Shown: piece by piece, positions 29,121-39,005 of the stretch
Numbering within the stretch: position 1 is the stretch's first letter
How the letters are laid out: the number at the start of each line of letters is the position of its first letter
Assembly: GCA_018806915.1 (NCBI GenBank)
Contig: JAGKQI010000049.1
Span: forward strand, 124,001-188,000
DNA from: Phytophthora colocasiae
Lineage: Eukaryota; Oomycota; Peronosporomycetes; Peronosporales; Peronosporaceae
Reading direction: 5' to 3'
Length of the DNA stretch: 64,000 nucleotides
The notes under the pieces: generated by a model
Told to the model about the DNA's origin: nothing
The model's input: the letters and a program-made list of their open reading frames with translations, nothing else
The model's database searches: none
Program-made: the position numbers and the translations under genes

Positions 29121-30246
29121 TTACACGCGCTTGAAGTTCTCAAGTCCGCTGCCTACGATACTGCAGCTCTCCGACTCCAGAGCCTGCTGCACGGCCTCCG
29201 CGTTGAACTCCTTGGACGCCAACACGACCTGCGAGTTCTGGCCGATGGCGGCGAGCGGGCCAAGAGACAGACCAGTCTCCTCACCAGTCAACAGAACCTT
29301 GTCCGTGGCCGTCAGTTTCAGGCTGCACAACGCAAGCTATCAGTAAATGTTAACTCAAAATCGCCAGAAAACAGCAGTAACGAACCTCTTAGCCAGCTTC
29401 TCAGCCTGCTTGAGCACGTCACCGTGCGTCAACACCGCACCCTTCTTCGGGTTCTGGCCCTCCACCTCTGCAAACAAAATCTCCATATTAGTAAAACAGT
29501 GACAGATAATTAACCAACACGTCTTCGTACTGGAATAAGTGACAGCGAGGGGCGTCTTGTCATCCAAAGACTTGGAAAGAGCCTTCATAGCGTACGGCTC
29601 GGGACTGTTGACCATTATACCGTTGAGATTAGCCATGCCTTCCACATGGTCCCAGCTCGTGGTGATGATGCTGTGCAAGTTGCGGAAGTTCTTGGGGCGG
29701 AACACCTCCATGCGCTCGCGGTCTGTCATACATTGACATCAAGTAAATAATGTCAGTACCTCTTCCACTTCTTCAACATATCTCAAATTTCCTCTCACAA
29801 GTTGCCAACTCCGGGAACAAGCCCTGCACAATCTGTGTCTGGTTACGACCAGCCTGCTTAGGCTCAAACACAAGGCCACTGGCATTGCTGTCCTGCAGGA
29901 TGTAGGCCAGCTCCTCTGCTTCCGACACCTCCGGCTCGATCACAGCCAGCGTAAGTCCCGCACGGGCAGCAGCCAGCTGCGTCAGTACATTTTCCGTGCT
30001 GTTAGGCAACCAGACAGCCACCACGTCGCCGCGCTGGAACTGCAAGTCTAGGAAGCCATTGGCCAACTCGTCCACCGCCGCGTTCAGCTCCTTGAAACTC
30101 CAACGGACGTCCTGAGAGACGCTACGCAGTGCCTCCTTGTGCGGCAAGCGAGCCACCGCCTCGTCCAGCGTGGCACCTACGGTACTGGCGTTGCGGGCGC
30201 CCATGGCCGCGCGCATCAGGCCCTTGGAGCGAACGAGAGCGAACAT
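29121..30246 (-). CDS. truncated acyl-CoA synthetase-like (AMP-binding) protein, four exons
   Basis: Exons on the minus strand: 30246-29799, 29722-29531, 29467-29386, 29322-29121, joined by GT-AG introns of 76, 63 and 63 nt that keep the frame and give 307 residues. The N-terminus (FALVRSKGLMRAAMGARNAS) looks mitochondrial. The body is the N-terminal half of an adenylate-forming enzyme: WSFKELNAAVDELANGF, VVAVWLPNSTENVLTQLAAA, and a P-loop-like segment ending in KKGAVLTHGDV. It then ends after ~75 more residues, lacking the A5-A10 core motifs and the mobile C-terminal domain with the catalytic lysine; complete enzymes are ~550 residues. The P-loop is also atypical: the usual Ser/Thr/Gly-rich TSGTTG run is not seen. 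Catalysis by this form is doubtful; it may be a binding or regulatory remnant. An initiator match lies just upstream. Confidence 0.8.
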
Positions 30247-30282
30247 ATCTCCTTTTAACAGCAGTGGCACCCCCGGAATCCC

Positions 30283-30294
30283 TGCAAAATGAGC
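30283..30294 (-). promoter_or_regulatory. oomycete-type initiator (Inr) of the acyl-CoA synthetase-like gene
   Basis: On the minus strand the sequence GCTCATTTTGCA matches the oomycete core-promoter initiator consensus GCTCATTYYNCA, placing a transcription start about 36-48 bp before the chosen ATG at 30,246. It lies in the 146-bp space between this gene and the divergent CTF8 gene. Confidence 0.6.
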
Positions 30295-30392
30295 GGCTCC
30301 GATGACGTTTGTGTTCTGTACATCATATTATGTGGTACACAACATTTAACGTTAAGCAGGATTTAGAAATCCATTTCTAATTGACACTGAAG

Positions 30393-30758
30393 ATGCTGGT
30401 GCCTGTGGAGGTGGACGCTGCGGCGAAGGAGTGGAGTATGTTGGAGTTCCAGGGCGACCTGCTGCCTGGAGATGGTGCTGAGACGACGGACTTGAAGAAT
30501 GTGGACGTGGGTACGCTGCGGTATGGAGAAGGAGGTGAAATTACGTTGCGTATTGGCAACCACGTACTGGCTGGAAAGGTGACCAAACTGCCCAAACCTT
30601 TTGCTATTCTCCAAAAGGTCAACGCACAAGGAGACGTGGTAGTTGAAGAAGTGGAAGATAACAAGGGAGACGAAGTCGGACAGACCAAGTATGAAGTGGT
30701 AGGGATTGCTCGTACGCGCGTTGTGTTCGCATCCAGACCGAAGCCTGTTCTTGGCTAG
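30393..30758 (+). CDS. CTF8: chromosome transmission fidelity protein 8 (CTF18-RFC subunit)
   Basis: 121 residues from the first ATG (the frame also extends 12 nt upstream to a TTG). The family signature is complete: EWSMLEFQGDLL near the N-terminus, VGTLRYGEGGEITLRIGNHVLAGKVTKLPKPFAIL in the centre (nt ~30,507-30,611), and a C-terminal strand with VGIARTRVVFASRPKP. CTF8 joins DCC1 and CTF18 on RFC2-5 to make the alternative clamp loader that puts PCNA on DNA for sister-chromatid cohesion and replication-checkpoint signalling in the nucleus. Length is typical of the family (~120 residues). It is divergent from the acyl-CoA synthetase-like gene, with 146 bp between starts, and convergent with the BED/hAT gene only 87 bp away. 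Confidence 0.92.
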   Translation: MLVPVEVDAAAKEWSMLEFQGDLLPGDGAETTDLKNVDVGTLRYGEGGEITLRIGNHVLAGKVTKLPKPFAILQKVNAQGDVVVEEVEDNKGDEVGQTKYEVVGIARTRVVFASRPKPVLG

Positions 30759-30845
30759 GCGAATTAGAATTATTAAATTGATAAACGCTGTTGAGTGTTG
30801 AAAGAAAGCTTCCCAATACGTCGAAGTAATAAAATATCCAAAGGT

Positions 30846-33275
30846 CTAGAGAATGCTGCCCGTGGGTGGACACGGCAAAAAGTTCTTGACGGCTTGTTTC
30901 AATGCGTTCAGGTCGTTAGTGGACTGGAAAGCGAACCACGAAATTCCAGGGCAAAGAGGATTGTTTCTTGCTGCCTGCGTTTGTTCAACCTCCTCGCCGC
31001 CGCCTACTTTCAGCATTGAGCTCAGCAGATGCATGACCCTAGCTTCAACTTCTGTTTCGTCATGTGCAAACCATCGAGGAGAACTGGCACTGTTAACTCG
31101 AAGAGCCCGATCCACTTCAACAGACAACAACTCGTCGGAAAGATTGCTTTGCTCAATCGGGGCACAAGGGAATAGCAGCGAACGGTAATCATCGACGTTT
31201 CCAGTTGTTTGAGATGACGTTTTCTTGGCCTGATACTTCAGCTGCTGCACTGCAAACGCTCGCTCCCATGCGGATTCTTGTGTCTGGGGTGGAGGATCTA
31301 AAGACTCCGATGCCGCTTGTGCACATGGAGAGACTGAGATCACAGCACGTGCCACACGAGCTAAGTGGGGAGCATCTTCGACGAAATCCTTCCAGAACAG
31401 TCTTGGCGGTCGGCCTGCACTCATTTCCCACGCAACAACATCGTCAAAAACGCCCGACTTCTCAGTATAGTCGCCCAGTTGGCAAAGCAATTGAGAGCGA
31501 GCACCACCATTGTCAAATCCGTCGCTGGAAAACAAGCGCTCGGCTAGTTTAACAACCAACGACTTCACACGTCGCTTCCCAGTGATCGAAAGACCCGCCC
31601 CAGCGATGCGAGGATCCAATAGCATGCAAACCAGTTCGTGCGAGTCAACTTGGCACCCAATTAACGAAATCGCAGTAGATATGAAGATCTCTTTCTCCTT
31701 CTCCGGAAGCAATGCTGAACTGGTACCTTTCACCACTGTCAACAACCACAACCAAAGAACGATAAATTGCGCTGATGTCGTCTCCTTTGCGCCACTCAGC
31801 GCCAGCATCCAATTAAACGGCGTCAGGAGCATGTCCACGAGACGCAAATTACCCCAAAAGGAGGCAATTTCTTCCGCAGACACCGACACCTTTTCTTGAT
31901 ACCGGCGAATGTCCTCCTCCAGATGCACCATGCATTTAAATATCCGTGGCACAGCATCCCAGCTCGATAATTCCAGCAAAACCTCCAGCTTTTGTCGAAA
32001 AGGCTCGATCTTAGATACACTGTGAGCAAGCAGAATTGCCTTGCTGATTAAATCGACGAGTGTGGGGAATGCACTTAGCAGCTCCTTACGGAGAATCAGA
32101 GACTGACGAAGCAAGCACGTACTTAGCAACACCTGTGTCTTCGTCCTGGCAGCAATTCCACTTGTGCTATCGGCATCTTGAAGGGGGGTTGAGAGAGCCT
32201 GCTGCTGTTCCAGACGGAGCTGTTGATACAAACGCGGGCATTCACAGCAAAGACTGAAGACTGCATCCGGTGCAAGACTACGACGGTACTTCGCAACAAC
32301 TGCGTCAAACTCTTCACGGGGGACACAGTACTTGCAGCATCTTTCGCCTGGCAACGTGGTTGGAACCTTTCGACATGCCTCTTTGAGTGGGAAAACCCTG
32401 CGATGTTCATCCACGCCAATCCATTGGTTGCACCACGTTGCTAACAATCCAGAGTCCCTCGAACCTTGTTTCTTAAAGTGTCTGTGCACGACAGAAACGA
32501 CTTCACAGCTTGCCAGAGACTGCTCTATTTCTTTGGCTGCTTCATCCGCTAGATCCTGCAACACTCTCGTCTTGGCTTGTTCTGCTGACAACCGAGGTAA
32601 ACTTGGACGAGCCAAATGAAAAGCTTCCATCAGTGCTTCATCCTCCACAAAAGAAGCCGGAACATCGTTTAACACACAAGCTAGTACCAATTTCTGATGC
32701 ACTCGAGCTGCATCTTCCTCGGAAAATTTACTTTGCGTCGGCTGTTGGTTGAAAACTCGAGCTACCGGGATGTCCTTGTCAGCTTCAGGTTCTTCAAAAC
32801 TCGAATTCATATCAACTTGTTGAGTTGATACAACGTTATTGTCCATCTCATCTGGAACTTGGACTTGTTGAGCTTGTGTTTGCTTCCGTCTTTTGCACGG
32901 AGGTGACGAATCCGTGTCAATAGCTGCAGTACTCGTCTGGATCGCGTCTGGAATGATAGCAGTATCCGGTTCAACCACTGAAGTAGGAGATTTATCTGCT
33001 ACAACAACTGCAGTATCAGGTGCTGCCGTGCGGGCTGTGGCGCTGTTAGCGACGGCTTTGTCCAGTAGCCGCTCGATATCAGTGGGTGAATTCTCACACT
33101 TATTTAACACATGACTTCGCATACGTGCAGCCACACCAGCACAGCGTTTGGCACAGAAGTTGCAGCGTGCATGGACTTTATTATCGGACGTGCGGATCTC
33201 CGTGAAGAAGGTCCATACAGGGCTTGGCCGTCGTCCAGCACGATGGCGCTTCTCGCCTACGCGTCGATCTGTCAT
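30846..33275 (-). CDS. BED zinc finger, hAT-transposase-derived protein (possibly domesticated)
   Basis: A single intact 809-residue ORF beginning at ATG 33,275. Residues ~17-62 form a BED-type zinc finger (SPVWTFFTEI, then CNFCAKRC...HVLNKC). A low-complexity, acidic/polar stretch follows, then a long helical region with a Cys/His-containing segment (~300-345, CCKYC, LCCEC). Near the C-terminus (~670-710) the order FWKDFVEDAPHLARVARAVISV, then a Pro/Ser/Ala turn, recalls the hAT dimerisation region (WW..YP.L..LA...LS.P). The DDE residues of hAT transposase are not evident. No terminal inverted repeats or 8-bp duplication were seen beside the gene. Its intact frame between CTF8 and eIF2A suggests a host gene. 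A cellular function cannot be stated. Confidence 0.65.
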   Translation of the reverse strand: MTDRRVGEKRHRAGRRPSPVWTFFTEIRTSDNKVHARCNFCAKRCAGVAARMRSHVLNKCENSPTDIERLLDKAVANSATARTAAPDTAVVVADKSPTSVVEPDTAIIPDAIQTSTAAIDTDSSPPCKRRKQTQAQQVQVPDEMDNNVVSTQQVDMNSSFEEPEADKDIPVARVFNQQPTQSKFSEEDAARVHQKLVLACVLNDVPASFVEDEALMEAFHLARPSLPRLSAEQAKTRVLQDLADEAAKEIEQSLASCEVVSVVHRHFKKQGSRDSGLLATWCNQWIGVDEHRRVFPLKEACRKVPTTLPGERCCKYCVPREEFDAVVAKYRRSLAPDAVFSLCCECPRLYQQLRLEQQQALSTPLQDADSTSGIAARTKTQVLLSTCLLRQSLILRKELLSAFPTLVDLISKAILLAHSVSKIEPFRQKLEVLLELSSWDAVPRIFKCMVHLEEDIRRYQEKVSVSAEEIASFWGNLRLVDMLLTPFNWMLALSGAKETTSAQFIVLWLWLLTVVKGTSSALLPEKEKEIFISTAISLIGCQVDSHELVCMLLDPRIAGAGLSITGKRRVKSLVVKLAERLFSSDGFDNGGARSQLLCQLGDYTEKSGVFDDVVAWEMSAGRPPRLFWKDFVEDAPHLARVARAVISVSPCAQAASESLDPPPQTQESAWERAFAVQQLKYQAKKTSSQTTGNVDDYRSLLFPCAPIEQSNLSDELLSVEVDRALRVNSASSPRWFAHDETEVEARVMHLLSSMLKVGGGEEVEQTQAARNNPLCPGISWFAFQSTNDLNALKQAVKNFLPCPPTGSIL

Positions 33276-33587
33276 GGCATAAAAACGAGTGTATCTAGTG
33301 ACATCGAACCCACTCTAAAAAAAAACCACTCTCTTTACCCTCTACTGTAAAAATCCCACCCTAACCCATGTGCTTACATCATTGTAGTGCGAGCGCTACA
33401 TGCGCGCCTCTGCAACGAAAGCAACATGGTGTATTCGCTAACACGTTCTTGTATAATATACATATTATGTCGAGGTCGAATTCGCACTTACAGGCGCGTT
33501 TCCAGATTCCAGGAAATCCACTTTAAGGACAACCTCACTTGAATGCCATTTTAGTGACATGGTCTCTCACACTAGCATCCACCACCA
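33276..33587. promoter_or_regulatory. shared upstream region of BED/hAT gene and eIF2A, containing repeat copy A
   Basis: 312 bp between two divergent starts. Positions ~33,349-33,510 are clearly similar to sequence that, 4 kb further on, lies between another divergent pair (37,139-37,201 continuing at 42,118-42,237). Shared blocks include AAATCCCACCCT, GCTTACATCA, GCGAGCGCTAC, TGCAACGAAA, GTATTCGCTAACACG and TTTCCAGATTCC. Confidence 0.5.
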
Positions 33588-35670
33588 ATGGCAACAGGTA
33601 TGACACCTCTTGCTCTTCTTACGCCTGTATACGTGGCTATGAGACTCCTATTTACCCTCTAATTAATTGTCGTTCTTTATATTTCACAGCTAATGATGAC
33701 TCGAGTAGCGTGCCCCGCACTAAGTTCTTCCTACGTGGTAAGGGCGGCATTGAGGCCATGTGGGGTCCACCCTCTTCCAGTAAAGATGAGATCGCGATCG
33801 AACGGGACGAGAACTTCGATGCTCCGGGATCTGCCGACCTCATGGAGTTCACGGAGGACGGAAAGCACGTGGTGATTGTTCGCACGGCTTCAGGCTTCAC
33901 TGTGCGTGATGCTGACACTGGAGCTGTGGTGACGGAGGTGGCCAACCCTGGTATCCATGCTGTGGCCTGGTCACCGTTGGGCTCGCAGCTGTTGACCTGG
34001 CAGAGACCGCAAAAGGATTCGGACCTGGGAAACCTCATTGTGTGGGATGCTGCCACTGGCAAAGAGGTTGCGCGTTTCAACCACAAATCCTACACTCGCG
34101 ACGTACGTGATCAGGAGGAGAAATTGCTGAAATATGATACTGATGCTGTATTGTTATCTACAGAAATGGCCACCGCTCCAGTGGTCGTCGGATGAGACGA
34201 TCTGCGCGCGTCAGAGTGCGAACGGTGTGGTGCTCTACAGTGGTCGTGATATTGGAGCTGGATCCATTGGCCAGATTAACCTACCGGTATGTGGTCTTTT
34301 CAATGACGTTTGTTTCTAGACACTAATGACTTGTTCTGCTGTGTGGTGTGTAGAATGTCGCTAACTTCCGTGTGGCTCCTGGCAGCGCTCCTTACAAGGT
34401 TGCTCTGTTTGTTCCGGAAAAAAAGGGCAAGCCTGCTAGTGTCAAGATTTACCAGTTCCCGAACAGCCTGGAAACCCCCACTGCAATGAAGAGCTTTTAC
34501 AAAGCTCAAGACGTGACGCTCAAGTGGTCTCCCACGGGCAGCGCGCTGATTATTGAAACGCGCACGGATATTGACACTTCGGGCAAATCGTACTATGGTG
34601 AAACGGGCCTCTTTTTCCTGCAGAGCGATGGCGAGTACGACTGCATTGTGCCGCTGACCAAGGAAGGCACCGTGCACGATGTTGCTTGGGACCCCACTGG
34701 ACGTGGCTTTGTCGTGATCGCAGGCGCGATGCCTGCACATGCCACCCTGTACGACAACAAGGCGCTTCCCGTCTTCGAATTCGGTGCGGCACCTCGTAAC
34801 CATGTCAGCTGGAGCCCACACGGGCGTTTCCTGTGTCTGGCTGGATTTGGCAACCTACGCGGTGATATGGACTTTTGGGAGCGTAACAAGCTGAAGAAGA
34901 TGGGCTCAGCTACGTCTAACTCTGCTACCACTTTCGCTTGGTCACCTGACAGTCGCTACTTTGCTACGGCCACTACGTTTCCGCGCCTGCGTGTTGACAA
35001 TGGCTTCAAGGTTTTCCGTTACGATGGCACTGGGCCCATTCACCAAGAAGAACGTGGTGAGCTGTACGACCTAAAGTTCCGCCCCGCAGCGGCAGACACG
35101 TACCCAAACCGTCCCCAGTCTCCTCGCCGGAAGGGCGAGACTGCTGGCTTTGGCTCTGCATCCGCCCCGAAGGCTGCGCCGAAGCCACAGGCCTATCGCC
35201 CTCCGAACTCGACTGGTGCTCTTGCTGCGATGATGCGCAAGGAAGAGGGCGGCTCGAGAAAGCTGGACCGTAACAAATACGCTGCTCCACGCGCCGCTGC
35301 TTCCTCGATTCCTGGTGCAGCTCCTCGGGCGATTCCTGGTATGGGAGCAGCTGCTGCACCTAAGAAGCTCAGCAAGAGCGCGCGAAAGAAGAAGGCTCAA
35401 GAGGCTGCCGAAGCCAGAGCTGGTGTCGAAGAAGCTCTCGCTAAGGTTGCTGGCGATTCGCCTGCTAAGGAAGAGCCGGCAAAACCGTCTCCGAGTGAAA
35501 TGACGCCCGAAGAGAAAGCCAAGAAGGTGAAGGGATTGCTGAAGAAGCTTAAGCAGATCGATGCCATTAAGGCTAAGAAGGAGTCTGGTGAATCCCTCAA
35601 CGATGACCAGTTGCTGAAGCTTGGCACTGAAAAAGCGCTGCGTGACGAAGTGGCCGAACTGTCCGCGTAA
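33588..35670 (+). CDS. EIF2A: eukaryotic translation initiation factor 2A
   Basis: Exons 33588-33597, 33690-34102, 34164-34286 and 34354-35670, with GT-AG introns of 92, 61 and 67 nt, give 620 residues. The first exon codes only for Met-Ala-Thr plus one base and joins in frame to NDDSSSVPRTKFFLRGKGG. The N-terminal ~420 residues form the eIF2A beta-propeller (VAWSPLGSQLLTWQRP, LKWSPTGSALII, VAWDPTGRGFVVIAG, VSWSPHGRFLCLAGFGNLRGDMDFW, FAWSPDSRYFATAT). The C-terminus is Ala/Lys-rich and helical (KAKKVKGLLKKLKQI). eIF2A is a cytosolic 40S-associated factor that can deliver initiator tRNA at non-canonical starts. Length is close to animal homologues (~585). Confidence 0.93.
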
Positions 35671-35818
35671 ATATGTGCAACTGCAGTAGCACATGTCCAG
35701 CTTAGGCAGCGGTGCCGATCATCGTAAGCGATAGAGACACTGTTCTTGAATTGATTTGAGCATTTTGCTTTGTTGTCACCAAGACCCGAGAGAATACTTT
35801 CAATATTCGGCAAATAAG

Positions 35819-36984
35819 TCAATTATCCATGCCTGAATTGGCGGCTGCATACACAGCCCATTGAGCGTTTGGTGTAGGTGGTGGCGGCACAAAATGCTGT
35901 CAAAACGATAACAGAGCAAGTTAGGTGACGTCTAAATGGTACTTTAAAATAATACGTAAGCTTACCGGAGGAATAGTAGAAGCTCCCACGGTTTGTGGGA
36001 ATACAATGTATGCGTCCCATGCTCGCCGCACTGCGATCAATGCATGTATCGTCAATGTCTCGGGATGTAGTGATTGATTCGGCGATTCTCGTTCCGGTGT
36101 AGATGAGCACGGTGGCCCCTGAGTCAGCACATACGAAGAAGGAAAAACCTTGTCGTCTGACGCACCACTACACTCCTTACTCTCTTCGGTTGTACTTGTC
36201 GCCGCTTCAACGTGTGTTACCTGTTCCAGCGTGTTTGACCCAACTGCTTGCCGGATACTTGCTTCAGCTCGTCTCCGCTGCTTTGCTCGCTTTCGATATG
36301 CCTGCACAAGCAACACCATGTTACATAAGACTTAAAAGGATATGCTTAGTGCATGGCGTAATGCACCTTTTTCTTTTGGACTCTTGCAGCAAACGCTCGG
36401 ATCTCTGATATTTTTTTCTCTGGGAACAACCCCACCGCCGCATTCATTTCTTCCAGTTCCGTCTTCAACGCCTCACAAATTGCCAGTTTTCTCTCGCGTT
36501 GCACACGTAATCGCGGCACTTCCACACCTGCAGTCAAGCTCTCTTTCTTTAGAGTATTTCCACACAACGTCTCCAGTCGATTCTCAACCACAGCCAATTC
36601 TGCTGCCGCTGCTTTCAGTTGCTCTGTCAAATTCTGAGCTTGCGTAATTTTCCGCCGTAGCATTCTCAATGGAGGTTCAGCGTTGGTATCTTCACCATGA
36701 TGAGACTTATTCACTGCGTTGCAGTGAGTACGTTTAAAATTGTCCATCCACAATTGTTCCGTGTCAATCGGTGGCGGACGTGGTGGATGCGGAATAAAAC
36801 GAGGGTAGAAGCCTATTGGGGGCCGAGGAGGAGGTGGAACAAAACGTGGTGGTCCTGTAAATGTACGCGGTTGTGGTGGTATTGGCGGCACAAATGCTTG
36901 GCGACCTGGAGGCTGCGTCCATGGCGGCATGGGGCGAGCCCATGAAGGTGGCGACATGTTGCAGTCTATTTGTGGCACTGCCAT
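35819..36984 (-). CDS. PDCD7: PDCD7 / U11-U12 snRNP 59K-like protein
   Basis: Exons 36984-36367, 36301-35966 and 35896-35819, with introns of 65 and 69 nt, give 343 residues. The N-terminal third is a Pro-rich region (PPWTQPPGRQAFVPPIPP, RPPIGFYPRFIPHPPRPPP), followed by WMDNFKR and a coiled coil with many basic and acidic residues. The C-terminus LIAVRRAWDAYIVF, then ASTIPP joined to HFVPPPPTPNAQWAVY, matches the pattern of the PDCD7 family (R..WD.Y..., G..IP..FV.P.P.....WA). In animals and plants this is the U11-59K component of the U11/U12 di-snRNP that recognises minor (U12-type) introns in the nucleus. The match is by pattern only. Confidence 0.65.
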
Positions 36985-37201
36985 AAATAAGGCTATCCGA
37001 TATAACAGGGTCTGAAATCTGATTAGCCACTCGATTAGGTGCGATTTATTGTAATTGTTACAGTGTAAAAATTACAATATGGCAGCCAATCGGAGGCTCC
37101 AACGCTAGTGTGGGCTACCCATTCACTCTTGGCTTTTCAAAAATCCCACCCTGACCTCCGTTACTTTGCGCTTACATCAGTGTATTGCGAGCGCTACCTG
37201 C
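36985..37201. promoter_or_regulatory. upstream region of PDCD7-like gene with first half of repeat copy B
   Basis: The last 63 bp (37,139-37,201) match copy A at 33,349. They are interrupted at GCGCTACCTGC by the LTR element and resume after it at 42,118. CCTGC at 37,197-37,201 is one arm of the 5-bp target duplication. Confidence 0.6.
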
Positions 37202-37357
37202 TGTTGGAAACCACCGAGTGGTTTCGGCCGGTTAGCAACCCCCGCGGAGATTGCGAGTAGAAGTCGTAGGTAACGGACGCTAGTCGATAAGGCCGAAGCA
37301 ATAAACCAGTTCTACATTTACTATCAACTACTCAAGTCCTCTCTAGCCGATTCAATA
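37202..37357 (+). repeat. 5' LTR of Copia element 1
   Basis: 156 bp, TG...TA, same as the 3' copy at every base. It contains a small perfect hairpin (GAAACCAC-CGA-GTGGTTTC) near its start. Confidence 0.93.
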
Positions 37358-37371
37358 GGTTATGAGCTCAA
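37358..37371 (+). other. primer binding site of element 1 (half-tRNA-Met type)
   Basis: GGTTATGAGCTCAA directly follows the LTR. It resembles the complement of the initiator tRNA-Met anticodon arm (GGGCTCATAACCC), the half-tRNA primer used by Copia and Ty5, rather than the complement of a tRNA 3' end. Confidence 0.7.
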
Positions 37372-38062
37372 GTCGCACTACGAAGGAAGTCATGCCTCGC
37401 GAGCCGCATGAGCAAGTCGCAGCCCTGCCCCAGTCGCCGTTGTAGCCGACGGTCAAGCCTCTGGCCCTACAACTGTCGAGAGCAAGGAGCTCCTGCCCAT
37501 GGCGAAAGCGAAGACACCAGCATTCCACCCACCCACGCAAGTGGAGGTCACCGCGGTTGCTGACCGGCTAGACCAAATGTTTGAACTCCTCGTTGGCCTG
37601 AGCGAACGAGTCGTGCGCATGGAGAATTCTCAACGTCACCTGGCTCCAGCATCTCAACGGATGTCGACATGGAGCAAAGCGTGTTTGGGCGTATAGTACG
37701 CAACGAGCTCGAACGCCGGCCGTGCGAGCCGACTCTCTTGAAGAAGCAATGGGGTAGGCCCAAATGCGGCTAGGTTGCGGCACGGCTCACCACCGCTTGC
37801 CCCCTGGCAAGCACCATCTGTACCGCCACCTCCCAAACACCCACCAGCCAGTACAAGGCACCCACCAACCCCACCATGCTGAACAAGCGGCGGCCCAACC
37901 GCCGCCAACCGGCTGGATATTTGGCCTGCAGCAGGCGTCCGAGTGCCGACCACTCGTGAGATGAAACTGGCAATTCAACCCTTCCCCAGCGGCAAAGAAA
38001 CCTACAAGGGCCTCGGTAGCGGTTTTCTTCCAGTGGGGGCACCAGTTCACGTCAATTAATAA

Positions 38063-39004
38063 TTGCGCAACAGGCGTGCTCGTTTCGACTGGCCTGAAGA
38101 CATAAAGATAAACTTACTCGGCAACTACCTCACGGGATCCGCTCACTCGTATTATGTGGGACAACTCGATCGGTGGTGTTCCGAACAGCAAACGCTTGAA
38201 CACGTTATGAACCGGATGCTGCAAGCATTTCATACTCCTGTCACGAGTGATCAAGCAGTGCGGATGATGTCGGCCAAGAAACGTGACGACCGAACCTGGA
38301 CAGAGCACTACATGTATCTTGTAGCCATTCAGCAGGCTGCAGGAACACCAGAAAGCACCGTGCTAGAATACATCATCAAGTCTGCACCAGCAGAAATGAA
38401 GGGCATACTGACGTCAAGGTTGAACGACCAGAGAGCAGACTACGTGAAACAAGCAGAAGAGCTAGCCCATTTCGCCCAACGCCACGAACGCGACCTTGGT
38501 GGAACAAGACGTTCAAACCCAGGAACTATCAACCACGTTGGTGACCCAAGCGACATAAAATCCTGCTTTCGGTGCGGTGAAACAGGCCACCTCAAACGTA
38601 ATTGCCCGAAAAGAACTCACCGCAAGCCCGACGAGGTAGTCAGCTTTGTGCTTGCCGTGAACAATGTCGAAGGTGGTGTGGACAACACGTGGGTCTTGGA
38701 CAGCGGAGCAAGCCGACACCTTGTGCGAAGCGCTGACATGCTTCAAGATGCTGTTGAGGTAGACGAAAAGTGCATCGTGGGCAGACGGAGCCACGCTTCC
38801 GGTCAAGCTCAAGGAAAAGTCACTTTTGAAGTCACCACAAACGGAAGGATTCACCTCATCACGCTGACAGACGTCTACTTCTCCGGAAAACCTCGCGCGA
38901 AACATAATCTCTTACGTAAAGCCTCGAGCGTCAAGGCTACGTGCTGCAGTACCAAGGAGAAAAGCGATACATCGGACGTCCCGGCAAAGAGTCTGGCTGT
39001 TTGA
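38063..39004 (+). pseudogene. gag-protease fragment of Copia element 1
   Basis: The longest surviving frame of the element, 313 codons opening at a non-ATG codon, so its true start is upstream across frameshifts. It holds the gag helical region (LLGNYLTGSAHSYYVGQL, TWTEHYMYLVAIQQAAG), one CCHC zinc knuckle (nt ~38,560-38,615) and the aspartic protease motif DSGAS (nt ~38,699). It ends in a stop where the integrase module should follow. Confidence 0.85.
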
Positions 39005-39005
39005 A

